Positions 10,001 to 18,616 are shown, counted from the first letter of the stretch. The stretch is DNA of 27,268 nucleotides from Apostichopus californicus (GCA_020650975.1 JAIPMN010002300.1:8915-36182), one strand, 5' to 3'. Numbers and translations are program-made. Notes: generated by a model not told the origin, from the sequence alone.

Positions 10001-12501
10001 TTGTTGTTTTTTGGTTTGGTCTAGGTGGTTTAAAGGATCATGGTCACCCTGCACCAGGTCATGTGGAAGTGGGGCTAGGACGAGAGATGTTCACTGCTTC
10101 ATCGAAGTATACCCAGGGGCCCAAGAGATCGTGGACGAGTCCTCATGCTCGGGTTACAAGCCTCTGTCTACTAGTAGCTGTATGGAAGAGGAATGTCCAC
10201 CGGAATGGGAAACCAGTGACTGGACCAGAGTAAGTGTAACGGGACGCAGGACTGGACCTCTTCTGAGTAGTTGAATGGAACAGATAAGGTGGTTGTAGGT
10301 GTCCAGGGGAACAGGCCTGAACCTAATCTGAGTAGTTGAATGGAACAGATTAGGTGGTTGTAGGTGTCCAGGGGAACAGGCCTGGACCTCATCTGAGTAG
10401 TTGAATGGAACAGATTAGGTGGTTGTAGGTGTCCAGGGGAACAGGCCTGGACCTCATCTGAGTAGTTGATTGGAACAGATTAAGTTGTTGTAGTTGCGCA
10501 GGGGAACAGGCCTAGACCTCATCTGAGTCATTGATTTGAACAGATTAGGTGGTTGCAGTTGTGCAGTGGAACAGGACTGGACCTAGTCTAAGTAGTAGTT
10601 TGGAACATGTTTGATGGGCGTAGGTGCCGTGGGGCACAGCAGGGGACCTCATCAGAGTCATTGATTGAAACAGGTTAGGTAGTTGTAGTTGTGGTTGCAC
10701 ACCTACTTAAATGTGAAGACTAACTGTAGGCCTTTCTTCCCTCATTCAGTGCGAGCCAACCTGTGGCCCTGGAAAGAAAACACGTACTGTTAGCTGCAAG
10801 AGTCACCGAGCCGACATTTATTACGATGACCACATGTGCGACAGGAGCCGAAAACCAGCCACGCATATGTCTTGTAATAATGAAGCCTGCCCCCCACCGA
10901 GATGGACCACCGGTCAATGGAGCGAGGTAAAGTTACTGTCTTGAACAAAGTCCAGCTTCAAATGCTGCAAAAATTTAAAGCATTTAAATTTCTTGACTAA
11001 AACTAACAGTTTTGACAATCAAGCAACCAAATCTTCCTCAGTCAGGTTAACTAACGATCAGTTTAACTTTTCAAGCTGATTTCTGTTGGGTGGTAAGTCT
11101 TTAGAAGCTGTGTAATATAAACACATTCCGATGTTTCTGAATCCAAGGAAAGCAAGCCTACACACGATGAATCATTTGGCTGCACTTCATTAGTAGTAGC
11201 ATTTACATCATTATTTATAATAATCAGCCTGAAAAGTGGTTATTTGCTGAATAGTTTGTAATTTACACTTCACGTCAGTGAAGTGGAGTAAGTTGGAGTA
11301 AGGCTATCCAAGTTAGTTTTAAATTTTTTTACAATTTAGAGGGGTTAATTCAGTTGACTGCATTTTTCCTGGATGAAAAAGCCACCTTGCCAGATCAAGC
11401 TCACAACCTCTAAGATGCTAGGTCTCATTACTTGCCACTATGCCACCCACCTTTATCCACTATGCCATAGCACATATTACATAAACTTGTGTACCCCACC
11501 AAGTTAAATTTAATCTAAATCTTTTACATTCACAACACCTCTGAAGTTAATTTTATAATTCCTCTAAAGGTATCTTTGCATTGAAGGGTGACTATGACAC
11601 CAGTAAAGATATGCCACTTTAATCAAATGCAGGGTTTAGTTCGTAGTTTCTTTTTGGGTTTTTTTTGTCAGATGTTGTCAAGTCTCCAATCACTTTAGTG
11701 CAGTGATTTTGTACTTGGGAAGTAAAAGTTCTGTCTTCTTCAATAGAACCTGTTGTGTCAGAATAGACAGGGTTGTAGCAGGAGGTGTTAGCAACCCCCC
11801 CCCCCATGTAATCCCTGCCATCATGGCTAATCCCTTAGTTACCTACATCTACTCTCATTCGAGAACGCTTTTCTCTCTTTGCAGTGTTCGGCCAAATGCG
11901 GACAGGGTCAGCATACTCGTTCGGTCTACTGCCTTGCCTTTGCCGGGAGCATTCTCCACGAGGACTACTGCGATGCAACTAGTAAACCATCAAATTCCCA
12001 ACAGTGTGAAAGGACCTGCGATAATGTGGTCGTTGCTGCTAGTAAGTCTACGCTAACGCTTTTGCAGTTTTGAAAGGTTTTGACAAAGTCATTGGTTGAC
12101 CAAGTAAACAGTCCACATGTGTGATTAATGTTGTAGCTTATCATGGTTGAAACCAGTTTATCAACTATGTAGATAACATGCATATGTATATTGTTGAATA
12201 TCAGTACAGCTAATGGATCATATAATACATACATTACAACTACATGAATGAATGTAATAATGTTAGACAGAAATTTGATCGTCACATAGTTAATTCCACG
12301 AAAGAGCATCACAAGTTAATTTTTAGCGATTCATAGTTTATTTTTCAAATTTCTTACTGTCATTTTATTTTGCCAGGTTGTATCGATGATCCAACAGTCC
12401 AATACTGCCCACTCGTGAAAAAGTTCAGTTTTTGTGCCAACGATTACTTCAACCGGATTTGTTGTCGAACTTGTTCTGAACTGGGAGTAGTGGTCTCGTA
12501 G
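873..12501 (+). CDS. ADAMTS6/10: ADAMTS6/10-type secreted metalloprotease, 3' part, 13 exons
   Basis: Join 873-1017, 2588-2698, 4143-4288, 4534-4597, 5034-5282, 5724-5928, 7289-7452, 7944-8082, 8837-8966, 10025-10229, 10750-10926, 11885-12041, 12377-12501. All introns are GT..AG and all phases agree, giving 671 residues and a TAG stop. Domain order: metalloprotease end and disintegrin-like (1-85), Cys linker and TSR1 (86-157), Cys-rich (158-~265), spacer (~266-394), TSR2-TSR5 (~395-626), PLAC (632-665, six Cys). ADAMTS enzymes act in the extracellular matrix. Five TSRs plus PLAC, and the motifs PAAEGT, GSRPE.VDG, REDKCR.CGGDG and YCPLV.KF.FC, match the ADAMTS6/ADAMTS10 subgroup, linked in vertebrates to fibrillin microfibrils. 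The zinc-binding HExxH region, prodomain and promoter are outside the window, so proteolytic activity cannot be judged. ADAMTS17/19 share the domain count but fit the linker motifs less well in my reading. No frameshift or premature stop was seen. Confidence 0.93.
1018..2587 (+). other. ADAMTS intron
   Basis: This 1.57-kb intron joins phase-0 exons. It is AT-rich, with a T-run at about 2217-2250. Around 2375-2475 it has a G-rich/C-rich inverted block (ggggagggg... and ...ctcccctgg) that resembles part of the transposon at 24906-25439 (see findings). Open frames at 1818-2263 and 2336-2639 show no domain; the latter overlaps the next exon's acceptor only by chance. Confidence 0.7.
2588..2698 (+). 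CDS. ADAMTS6/10: ADAMTS exon: disintegrin-like domain
   Basis: The exon has a CTCCAG acceptor and a GTAGGT donor and encodes 37 codons, phase 0 to 0. It reads NICSELAC..., then [16 protein letters not shown]. The C.eLwC signature followed by C.....paAeGT.C is diagnostic of the ADAMTS disintegrin-like domain. PAAEGT and the threonine-rich tail before the next Trp-Cys fit ADAMTS6/10 best. The family's usual Trp in LWC is Ala here (GCG). Confidence 0.87.
2699..4142 (+). other. ADAMTS intron
   Basis: This 1.44-kb intron contains a GT-rich microsatellite near 3205-3227, a CAA-type stretch at about 3400 and a run of 12 G at 3898-3909. It ends with the acceptor TTTTTGCCTTTTTCAG. I saw no gene and no transposon with recognisable ends. 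Confidence 0.7.
4143..4288 (+). CDS. ADAMTS6/10: ADAMTS exon: linker and TSR1
   Basis: The exon carries 48 codons plus two bases. It starts [20 protein letters not shown] and continues with [10 protein letters not shown] and [27 protein letters not shown] are C-mannosylation-type WxxW motifs and CSRTCG is a protein O-fucosylation (POFUT2) consensus, both known features of TSR domains. The donor is AG|GTTTGA, weak but phase-consistent with the next exon. Confidence 0.93.
4534..4597 (+). CDS. ADAMTS6/10: ADAMTS exon: end of TSR1
   Basis: This 64-bp exon has a TTTCAACAG acceptor and a GTAATT donor. With two bases from the previous exon it reads [19 protein letters not shown] then NKE. The pattern RP..gG.yC.GeR.r.RsCn completes TSR1 in ADAMTS proteins. 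Both phases agree with the neighbouring exons. Confidence 0.92.
4598..5033 (+). other. ADAMTS intron
   Basis: This 436-bp intron has a C-rich patch (4675-4735) and a T17-type run near 4826. It ends in a long pyrimidine tract and GGTAG. Nothing else was recognised. Confidence 0.7.
5034..5282 (+). CDS. ADAMTS6/10: ADAMTS exon: Cys-rich domain
   Basis: The exon has 83 codons, phase 0 to 0. It begins [18 protein letters not shown], continues through [25 protein letters not shown] and [11 protein letters not shown]. The order (dCp...dFR..QC..fn, W.p.y....pC.L.C, v.DGT.C......diCi.G.C) is the classical ADAMTS Cys-rich domain. The donor is AAG|GTACAG. Confidence 0.94.
5283..5723 (+). other. ADAMTS intron
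   Basis: This 441-bp AT-rich intron ends in TTTCTTTGATTACAG. No repeat or gene was recognised. Confidence 0.7.
5724..5928 (+). CDS. ADAMTS6/10: ADAMTS exon: Cys-rich end and spacer start
   Basis: The exon has 68 codons plus one base. It reads [20 protein letters not shown], then [14 protein letters not shown] and [22 protein letters not shown]..LgS..reDKCrvCGGDgs.C is the hallmark junction of the ADAMTS Cys-rich and spacer domains. The following i.v.iP.Gs.hI.v.e is the first spacer beta-strand region. The donor is CTCG|GTAAGA. Confidence 0.95.
5929..7288 (+). other. ADAMTS intron
   Basis: This 1.36-kb intron is strongly AT-rich, with many short TATATA tracts between about 6780 and 7210. It ends at TTGATTTAG. 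Small frames at 6473-6679 and 6774-7013 are chance ORFs. No mobile element ends were seen. Confidence 0.7.
7289..7452 (+). CDS. ADAMTS6/10: ADAMTS exon: spacer domain
   Basis: The exon has two bases plus 54 codons. Joined to the previous exon it gives NNYLALKS, then [23 protein letters not shown] and [16 protein letters not shown]. This matches the spacer pattern (n.LaLk......y.iNg......g.f..agt.f.Y.r.....e.l.a.GPt.e.l.v.v). The donor ATG|GTAAGG ends in phase 0. Confidence 0.93.
7453..7943 (+). other. ADAMTS intron
   Basis: This 491-bp intron has a run of 14 G at 7565-7578. It ends at ATCCACGTAG, a poor polypyrimidine tract, but the frame and protein match on both sides support the site. No other element was seen. 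Confidence 0.65.
7944..8082 (+). CDS. ADAMTS6/10: ADAMTS exon: spacer end and start of TSR2
   Basis: The exon has 46 codons plus one base. It reads [18 protein letters not shown], then [20 protein letters not shown]. The last spacer strand (l.q....gi.Y..n.p) runs into f.W..apWseCs.tCaGG, the usual start of the first C-terminal TSR. CSNTC keeps the O-fucose-type C-x-x-T-C spacing. Confidence 0.93.
8083..8836 (+). other. ADAMTS intron
   Basis: This 754-bp AT-rich intron has a short CAT trinucleotide run (about 8227-8243) and T-rich tracts at 8275-8310. It ends AATCCGTAG. No gene or transposon was recognised. Confidence 0.65.
8837..8966 (+). CDS. ADAMTS6/10: ADAMTS exon: TSR2
   Basis: Two bases, 42 codons and two bases. 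It reads [20 protein letters not shown], then [20 protein letters not shown] and CPP. The order G.s...V.C......vv.d..C....kP...keCn...CPp is a complete TSR second half. The donor is CA|GTGAGT. A downstream GTAAAC is possible but would break the frame with the next exon. Confidence 0.92.
8967..10024 (+). other. ADAMTS intron with a possible small MITE
   Basis: This 1.06-kb intron contains an inverted-ended segment at 9057-9220, listed separately. The rest is AT-rich and unremarkable. It ends with a T/G-rich tract and GGTCTAG. Confidence 0.65.
9057..9220. mobile_element. possible short MITE / foldback element
   Basis: The ends are CAGGCATGAGC (9057-9067) and GCTCATCCCTG (9210-9220), inverted repeats matching at 10 of 11 bases. 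Internally, two similar T-rich blocks (tctgtgattt..t.ttaccccgg-like, near 9090-9115 and 9186-9210) lie in direct orientation. Flanks ATTTAC and AATTAC suggest a degenerate target duplication, but this is weak. No coding capacity; superfamily unknown. Confidence 0.4.
10025..10229 (+). CDS. ADAMTS6/10: ADAMTS exon: TSR3 and start of TSR4
   Basis: One base plus 68 codons. Joined upstream it gives [52 protein letters not shown], then EWETSDWTR. This is a full TSR with an extended loop between its Cys residues, as in the equivalent repeat of vertebrate ADAMTS10, followed by the Trp-rich start of TSR4. CTRSCGSG is an O-fucose consensus. The donor is AGA|GTAAGT. Confidence 0.93.
10254..10692. repeat. 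65-bp minisatellite, about 6.7 copies
   Basis: Units of 65 bp start at 10254, 10319, 10384, 10449, 10514, 10579 and 10644 (last partial). The core is ctgagtagttgaatggaaca followed by gattaggtggttgtaggtgt. Units 1-4 are nearly identical and units 5-7 are progressively diverged, suggesting recent expansion at the left end. The array begins 25 bp after the exon donor and fills most of this 520-bp intron. Sixty-five is not a multiple of three and the array is not coding. Confidence 0.93.
10750..10926 (+). CDS. ADAMTS6/10: ADAMTS exon: TSR4 and start of TSR5
   Basis: The exon has 59 codons, phase 0 to 0. It reads [46 protein letters not shown] and [19 protein letters not shown]....kPa...C n...Cpp.rW is a standard TSR. 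The exon boundary falls just before the first Cys of the repeat, the same position as in the next exon. Confidence 0.94.
10927..11884 (+). other. ADAMTS intron
   Basis: This 958-bp intron has an 11-C run at 11795-11805 and a short near-tandem (cacttcacgtcagtgaagtgg) around 11266-11286. It ends TTTTCTCTCTTTGCAG. No element with defined ends was found. Confidence 0.7.
11885..12041 (+). CDS. ADAMTS6/10: ADAMTS exon: TSR5
   Basis: The exon has 52 codons plus one base. It reads [17 protein letters not shown], then [17 protein letters not shown] and ERTCDN. This is the last TSR. CSAKC lacks the Ser/Thr needed for O-fucosylation. The remaining Cys pattern is intact. The donor is GCTA|GTAAGT. Confidence 0.94.
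12042..12376 (+). other. last ADAMTS intron
   Basis: A 335-bp AT-rich intron ending in CATTTTATTTTGCCAG. Nothing else was recognised. Confidence 0.75.
12377..12501 (+). CDS. ADAMTS6/10: ADAMTS terminal exon: PLAC domain and stop
   Basis: Two bases, 40 codons and TAG at 12499-12501. It reads [33 protein letters not shown] and a short tail ELGVVVS. C.d......YCplv..f.fC....f...CC.tC is the six-cysteine PLAC (protease and lacunin) domain, which ends ADAMTS2/3/6/7/10/12/14/16-19. The position directly after TSR5 and the immediate stop indicate a complete natural C-terminus. Confidence 0.96.
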
Positions 12502-13385
12502 TTTTTCAAGTTTTGAAGGGGCAAGGACTGCCCCCCATTGTTTAAGCAATACCTATATTAACAGCTGAAAACATGAACACTTTCAACCACAAGAGTTTGT
12601 TAGAATTACTGGAAGGGAAGGAAGGAGAACAAGAAGAAAACGAAGATGAAGACAATAACAATCGAGCAGCTCACAGACTAGATTTTAGCGGAATAACATT
12701 ACGAGAGGAGAGAAGCAATTTGTTTAAAGTCCAGTTGTTTATGGGTTGGCCAGAGTGGAGTAAATCGCTGAATACTGGCTGTTTTTACCTTAGCAACAGT
12801 GGCTGATGGAGATGTGATTTGCATTAAAGCAGAACTATAGTGAAAAAACAAATGGAGGCTGCTACTGCTGCTGTGTCAACGAGACGGAGGCTGTTTACAA
12901 CTGAGCAAGCAGAAGGAAATTGCAAGAAAAACAACAAATTGAACTAAAATTGAGTAAAGCGAAATATAACTGTAGGGCAAAACAACAGTTATTATAACTG
13001 AGATTTTGTTGATTTTGATGGAGAAAAGTGAGACGTTTTATAAGTTGGGAAGAGAGAACTCATAGAAGTAGAGTGAAGATTGGTCCGCCATCTTGTATTT
13101 TAAGCTGCCGGTGTCTCCTGTTTGTATCATCATCTTTTGGCAGTAAGCTTGATTGACTTTTGTGAGATTTGCAGAGACACTAAACAATCATGAAGGAATG
13201 ATTTAGTAAACAGACTGAGTGTGAAGAGACACAATGCCAAACCGTGGCATTTTCTAAACAACAGTAAAAAATTTATTTTCTTCAAAGGGTTAGGGGTATG
13301 TTCAGTTCTAATGCATCAGGTTGAACAATGCAAACGGACCCCTTTTCTCTATCATATTATGAGTTCTTTTTTTTAGGGATTTTTT

Positions 13386-13408
13386 GGGGGGTGGGGGTGG
13401 GGTGGGGG
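13386..13408 (+). promoter_or_regulatory. G-quadruplex motif in putative 3' UTR
   Basis: Four G-runs (G6, G5, G4, G5) are separated by single T loops. This is an ideal parallel G-quadruplex pattern on the sense strand, about 0.9 kb after the ADAMTS stop. If transcribed it could form in RNA. Function is unknown, and the region is generally rich in G-runs, so it may be neutral. Confidence 0.6.
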
Positions 13409-14596
13409 TTGTCTTATATCACTATGTTACTCCTGAATATTATACAACAACCTACAACTGGATGTCAGCTGAAGGTTTGAACAAGTATAGATGTGACACC
13501 ATCGAGCCATATGTGCTTAAAAATGTTTGTATGTTATCTTTAATACTTTCTGCAATGTTTATTTTCTGTAATGAGTCATTTTTGGTTCAAATGTTCAACC
13601 TAAAATATTGAAGATGTATACCTGACCTAGTGATGTCATTGCTTCCATTGTCAATGCTGTTAACATTCTACCTATATGGAAAAAAAACAAAGAGATAGTA
13701 AAAGGTTCAGATCTTGGTGGCACTATGACATCACAGATTTATAAGATGACAGCTCCATTTTAAATAAGGATATCTCCCAACGGAGCAAGAGTTTTGTAAG
13801 TTGTCTTGGGGAGTCATTCTTCACAAAGATCTTTCATATAAGCTAGCGATGATTGTTTGGTTGGGGTATCCTTTAAATATATCTTGTAGCAATTTTCTCC
13901 ATAGCTAATGGGATATAGAGCTGCAAATTGCAAGATATTCAACACAATGTTCAAGTTATAGGTTAGAAGTACATATCCACTTAACACTAGGATGAATATC
14001 CCAATACATTAGTACTGTTAGGCTAGGTAGATATCTTCTAGGCAGCTTACCTAAAGCCAGACTTAGAGGGGATAGTCATGAAGGCTTGTTATTAGTTGAT
14101 TCCAACCTACATAATGTTGTAAACTGAGACAACTTCTCGACAGCCAAATACTTGTAACTAGGACTGTTAAAAAGAAGTATTTGTCTCTCCTTCACCAGTT
14201 GCTGACTTATCGTTCATAGAAAACAATCATAGATTGTCCTTATTTAGCCATACTTCAAGATAGTGTACACACTACTTTCTTTTAAATTATGTTTAGTAAT
14301 GGCCTGCTACTCACCAGAGAGACAGCAATGAATCCCATATGGCATTTATCTGATTTGTAATGTGTTTGGATGCTTCAACACAAGCCAGTAGTTCCTATCA
14401 CAAACAACTCAAAACACATGTTCAGTTCAGTTGCATGGTACAACGCTTGTAGTGTGGAGATGTTTTGTTCAAATCAAGCAAAACATCAGAGGAAACTTGA
14501 TTTTTTTTTTGTGGGAAATTGTTCAGTTTGATGAACAAGACTTATCTTTAATATCATTTGAAAACAAAGAGAAATTTTGGTCCATTTTGAACCGTG

Positions 14597-14602
14597 AATA
14601 AA
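14597..14602 (+). terminator. candidate poly(A) signal (AATAAA)
   Basis: AATAAA about 2.1 kb after the ADAMTS stop, with a T/GT-rich stretch (gttgttttcattgg) about 30 bp downstream. An earlier ATTAAA at 12823-12828 and later hexamers at 16156-16318 compete. Choice among them is a guess. Confidence 0.3.
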
Positions 14603-16155
14603 CACGTCTACATTTTCAAAATAGTCAGAAGTTGTTTTCATTGGCCTTTTATGGTTATTGTCCTATTTCAGCTTACTGATATTTCTTGCAGTTTTACTCG
14701 CTATTGATGTTTTTGTCAGAAAATTATGAAATGTTAGATGAAGTGAATTATTGGTATACTATATAAGTATATATTATATGTGGTATGTCAATGACACATT
14801 GTGTATGCATATTAAAACAAAGGTTTACACATGCCTTGTAGGGCATATTCTAGAAAAGCTACCTATTTGGGGGGTAAAAGAATAGTGTGATTTGATTCTG
14901 TCCATACCAAGTTATAATATTTTCTCTTTGTTACATCCATTTCTTTACCGTTTGAGTTCATCTCCAGTCTAGTCCGGTTTAATGAGATTGAGTTTCATGA
15001 TAATGCGTAGACTGTACAAAGTAAAAGTGTCATTTATTTTCCATGGTGCTTCAAGTAACTTATGCAATCTATCTTCTTATCACTGGTGTTATTTATTGTT
15101 ATCGCTCAGTGTTCGTTACCGTCCCTCTATCTCCATTTGAAATATTTTCAAGGATGGCATCAGAATTTCAGTACAGATATCTAGTACCTATGTCCCTTTA
15201 AATTCTAGACTCATGTTGAAAAAATTTAAACGCTCAAAAATTCAAAATTTATAGAAATATGCAAGAATTGTTTTTTCTTCTTAATGAACACCAGAAATCT
15301 TAAAAAATTTGCAAGAGTGTAAAGGCTAAAAAAATTCATGTAAGAAATGTTTAAAACTGGTTATGTCCAAAACATTTACAATACATGTACACATTGTCAA
15401 TAATAGTCATTTAAAAGAGTTTCATTAATAATGAAAACAAGCAGCGGCTTTGTGTGGGGGTACCAAACTTCAATGAAAACTGCATTGCTCGAAGCTTGTG
15501 AAAACAAATATTGTAACCAAAAAGTATGAAAATGATGTACGAAAAATATTCCAAACGTGTTTAAAAATTCTGTCGTTAAGTTCTGTGCAATGCATGGCTA
15601 TTTCAGCATATCTAGCAATGTTTGTGTCACTATAGAGCCCTAAACTATCTCTTATCAGGCAGGGATATTTGTTTTCAATAACTTTAGGTCTGTTAAATCT
15701 AAAGTGAGGGATATTAAAAATGAAGGAATTAACATAAACTAAAGAATGGGGGGAGAGAGAGTGAATTGTCAACAGAGGGCTACTGAATGATTTCTTCCTG
15801 AAAAATTCACTACATATGAATTAGAATTGTAGGTTATCAATGTGTGTTGATTATTAAATAGTATTACATCCATATACTCATGTTTACACTGTATATTGAG
15901 GAATTATGTAATATAATATTGAATTATGTAAAAAAAAAAAGTATCTTTGTTTCATCAAATCATTGTATTAATGTTTGTATCGGTTTCAGTTTTTGTCATG
16001 ATTCTACCTTTCTTTGTTATTTTGATGATCGCCAGTTCACCTAGACCCCAAACTGGCATATTCTGCCAGATATTTTCCTGGTATGTAAATAGCAAAACAT
16101 CCAACAGACTATGGGGTCATAGTGTTGGGAAGTTAGACAAATTAAAACCGGCCTA

Positions 16156-16318
16156 AATAAACAGAAGTGTGTACTCGATATTGCTAACTTTGCCTGTTTG
16201 TTTTTTTCTGTTTCCTAAGTGTATAGTTTATTCCCCGTTCTGTATTTCTTTGAGCAGTATATTTTTTTATTGCACTTAAAAATATTGTGTGAATAATGAA
16301 TAAAGTTACAGCAATAAA
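16156..16318 (+). terminator. cluster of candidate poly(A) signals
   Basis: AATAAA occurs at 16156-16161, 16299-16304 and 16313-16318. The first is followed by gtgtgtact and then a T-rich stretch (tgcctgtttgtttttttctg), a good downstream-element pattern. If used, the ADAMTS 3' UTR would be about 3.7 kb. Confidence 0.3.
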
Positions 16319-17028
16319 CAAAACATGCAGAAATTTTTTATCTTACCTCTGTATTTTATTACAGCAGTTGTTCTCCTCTATACACTGGAGTAACCAAAAT
16401 CATTCTTTCTTTAATGGAATTTGAATGAAACAGGTTTTGCCAAGCTTCTGATATAAATAAGTAAAAATGAAACTGGCCTACAATTCACTTATTACCATGC
16501 CCATCTTATTTCAACAAGAATTGGAATTGCTAGGTGTGTAGTTGACTCATAATAGTAAACGACAAGAGTTTTAATTGCAATTCCCCCCCACCCTCTGCGC
16601 TCAAAAGTTTGACTTCAAATATTTGCTTTGGTAATCAGTTAGCTACACCACTTTATTTAAACGTTTCAAGGCCAACTCCTGTGTTAAAGTGTTTAGCACT
16701 GTCACCATGGAAACTATTGCTGTCTTTATCAATACCTTAGCACTGTGAGAAGAATGCTTTGATCAGTTTCTGACATTCTTTTCAAAGTTACATCATCTCA
16801 TAAAATAAAGAAAGAAGAAGCTTACAAATACATCGTACAACTTTACAGATTATATATAAGTGGCAATGATTAGAAGAGCTAGTCAAAAATCAATATGTGT
16901 GAAGTTGCACAGAATACAAGACCTTAAACAAACATGCAGCATCTTTACCAGTACAAAAATCAGCTTAAACTTTATAAATGAACAATAAAGAGAGTACAAT
17001 TCTTAAGGACGAAATGTTAAGCCAGAGA

Positions 17029-17247
17029 ATACTGCTATAGCAGTAAACAGACTATATATATTTGCCATGACCCCTACTCAGCATACTGCTATAGCAGTTA
17101 ACAGACAGTGTATATATATTATCCATGACCCCTACTCAGCATACTGCTATAGGAGTAAACAGACATCATATATATTACCATGACCCCTACTCAGCATACT
17201 GCTAGAGCAGTAAACAGACAGTATATATATTTACCATGCCCCCTATG
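17029..17247. repeat. 54-58-bp minisatellite with palindromic core, 4 copies
   Basis: Units start at 17029, 17083, 17141 and 17196. Each has the palindrome actgctatagcagt (or a variant), then aaacagaca, a short TA run of varying length, and ccatgacccctactcagc. Length variation lies in the TA run. Not coding. Confidence 0.9.
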
Positions 17248-17429
17248 CTTTACTACTTCTACTGGGTAGACCTATCTAATGTGAATAGAAACCACTACAA
17301 CATCCCCCACCCTCCCCACTTCCAACTCCCTCAAGAAATATTTACAAGAACGATATTAATGACTAACATGATTCAGAGCTTGGTAAAGTTGGGTTACATT
17401 CACTTCATAAGGCTTTATAATGTGAAATG

Positions 17430-17435
17430 TTTAAT
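17430..17435 (-). terminator. weak candidate poly(A) signal (ATTAAA) for the lectin-like gene
   Basis: ATTAAA on the minus strand about 980 bp after the stop at 18414. A canonical AATAAA on the same strand lies further on at 16652-16657. No independent support for either. Confidence 0.2.
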
Positions 17436-18413
17436 CGTGAACAGATAGGTGACCCTATAAGTCTTGGACATGTAAGCCTGCTGTGATCTTCACTGAAATA
17501 CTGACAATTTGTGTATACTTTTAAAAGAGTAGCTCGGCTAATCAATGGCATCCGCTATGATGAAAACAAGACATAGTATAGAATCATTGTTTCAATGTAA
17601 ACAAGTTTCATAACTTCAGAAACATTTGGAATGTTAATACATCATATGTGATGGTGGAGACAAAAGGGAAACAAATTTGGACAGAGTTGACACAAGAGAA
17701 ATAGATGTCAAAATGAAATAACTTACTTAGCTCAGAGGTGATATTACCAAGTCAGACTAAATAAAATAAGACCTTTCAATGATAGGTTATACTGCAACAA
17801 GTTACATGAACAATTGTTGCAACCACATTAAACAGACAGCAAAGGTTTACTGAGTGGTTATGGGGGTAAAATAAACAATCAAAACCGGGGGGGGGGTCAC
17901 TGAGTACTAATGTAGGGATACTTAAACCGACAGAACAAAGGGAGGAGTAGTAGGGGGTTGCAAGAGGAGCGTTTTACTAATAAACCACATTTTTCCCATT
18001 TTTGGTTGTGGTCATTTTGTTTATAAATTGTACTTGTTTTGAAAATATCTTTTCAGATGACAAGTAGAAACTTTCTTGAGCTAACATATGTACATTGTGA
18101 TGCTTCGGGCAGCGAATCAACAGAGGCTAAGTTGTTTAAACACCAGGAAAATGTTATGCTGCCAACACAGCGAGCTCCTTGAACGACATAATTCACATGG
18201 CTATTCCTTGGTACAGCCTGGCACCAGCCTTGCAGTCAAACTTGAAAGAGTTTCCTCTCTGGCATTAATATGTTGTGACTTTGGCTATAAACTACATCAA
18301 TCCTTCATTCACTGCTGCTTGTTGGATTCGTGGCAATAGACAAACCGCTGCCATTTCTGGTATCTCAAGTCTGTTGGTACCGGCCAGTTCGTGGGCAGAC
18401 CACACTGTCAAAT

Positions 18414-18616
18414 TTAAAAGACTGCGTCTTTCATACAAATAAACCGTCTGACGTCCATATCGCAGACGTCATCCACCCATCTGAATCGAGTGTTCATATA
18501 GACACAGTTCCTGTGGTCTCGCCTCTTGGACTTGGAGTTTGGCTTCCATCTCGAGAACGAAATTTGATCCCCGGAGATCCACTCCCAGTGACCCTCTCGA
18601 TTTTTATCGTTGAGAC
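18414..18616 (-). CDS. lectin-like gene, terminal exon: second half of C-type lectin-like domain
   Basis: The acceptor is CTGTGCAG. Two bases, 66 codons and TAA (18416-18414). It reads GLNDKNREGHWEWISGDQ, FSRWKPNSKSKRRD, NCVYM and RWVDDVCDMDVRRFICMKD. WiGl.D....g.WeW.....f..W........C......W.d..C.....fiC is the CTLD core. The stop follows 6 residues after the last Cys, a natural CTLD end. Confidence 0.95.

Larger units (their letters stand above)
12502..16320 (+). other. probable ADAMTS 3' UTR and downstream DNA; no gene seen
   Basis: No spliced or single-exon gene was recognised on either strand. A 77-codon acidic frame at 12573-12806 (LLEGKEGEQEENEDEDNN) lies 72 bp after the stop and looks like UTR. 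Contents include a G-quadruplex motif (13386-13408), a perfect 10-bp inverted repeat (13630-13639 / 13725-13734) and several AATAAA hexamers. Where the transcript ends cannot be decided from the sequence. Confidence 0.5.
16321..18413. other. intergenic DNA / 3' UTR of the lectin-like gene
   Basis: No gene was recognised. It holds the 54-58-bp minisatellite (17029-17247), a 10-G run (17887-17896) and, at its right end, sequence just after the stop of the minus-strand gene. Small plus frames at 17236-17448 and 18088-18698 have no domain; the second overlaps real exons on the other strand. Confidence 0.5.

Noticed and set aside
12573-12806. 77-codon acidic ORF (LLEGKEGEQEENEDED...) just after the ADAMTS stop as a separate small protein
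   Set aside because: It lies in the expected 3' UTR, composition comes from GAA/GGA-rich DNA, no family resemblance and no independent promoter evidence.
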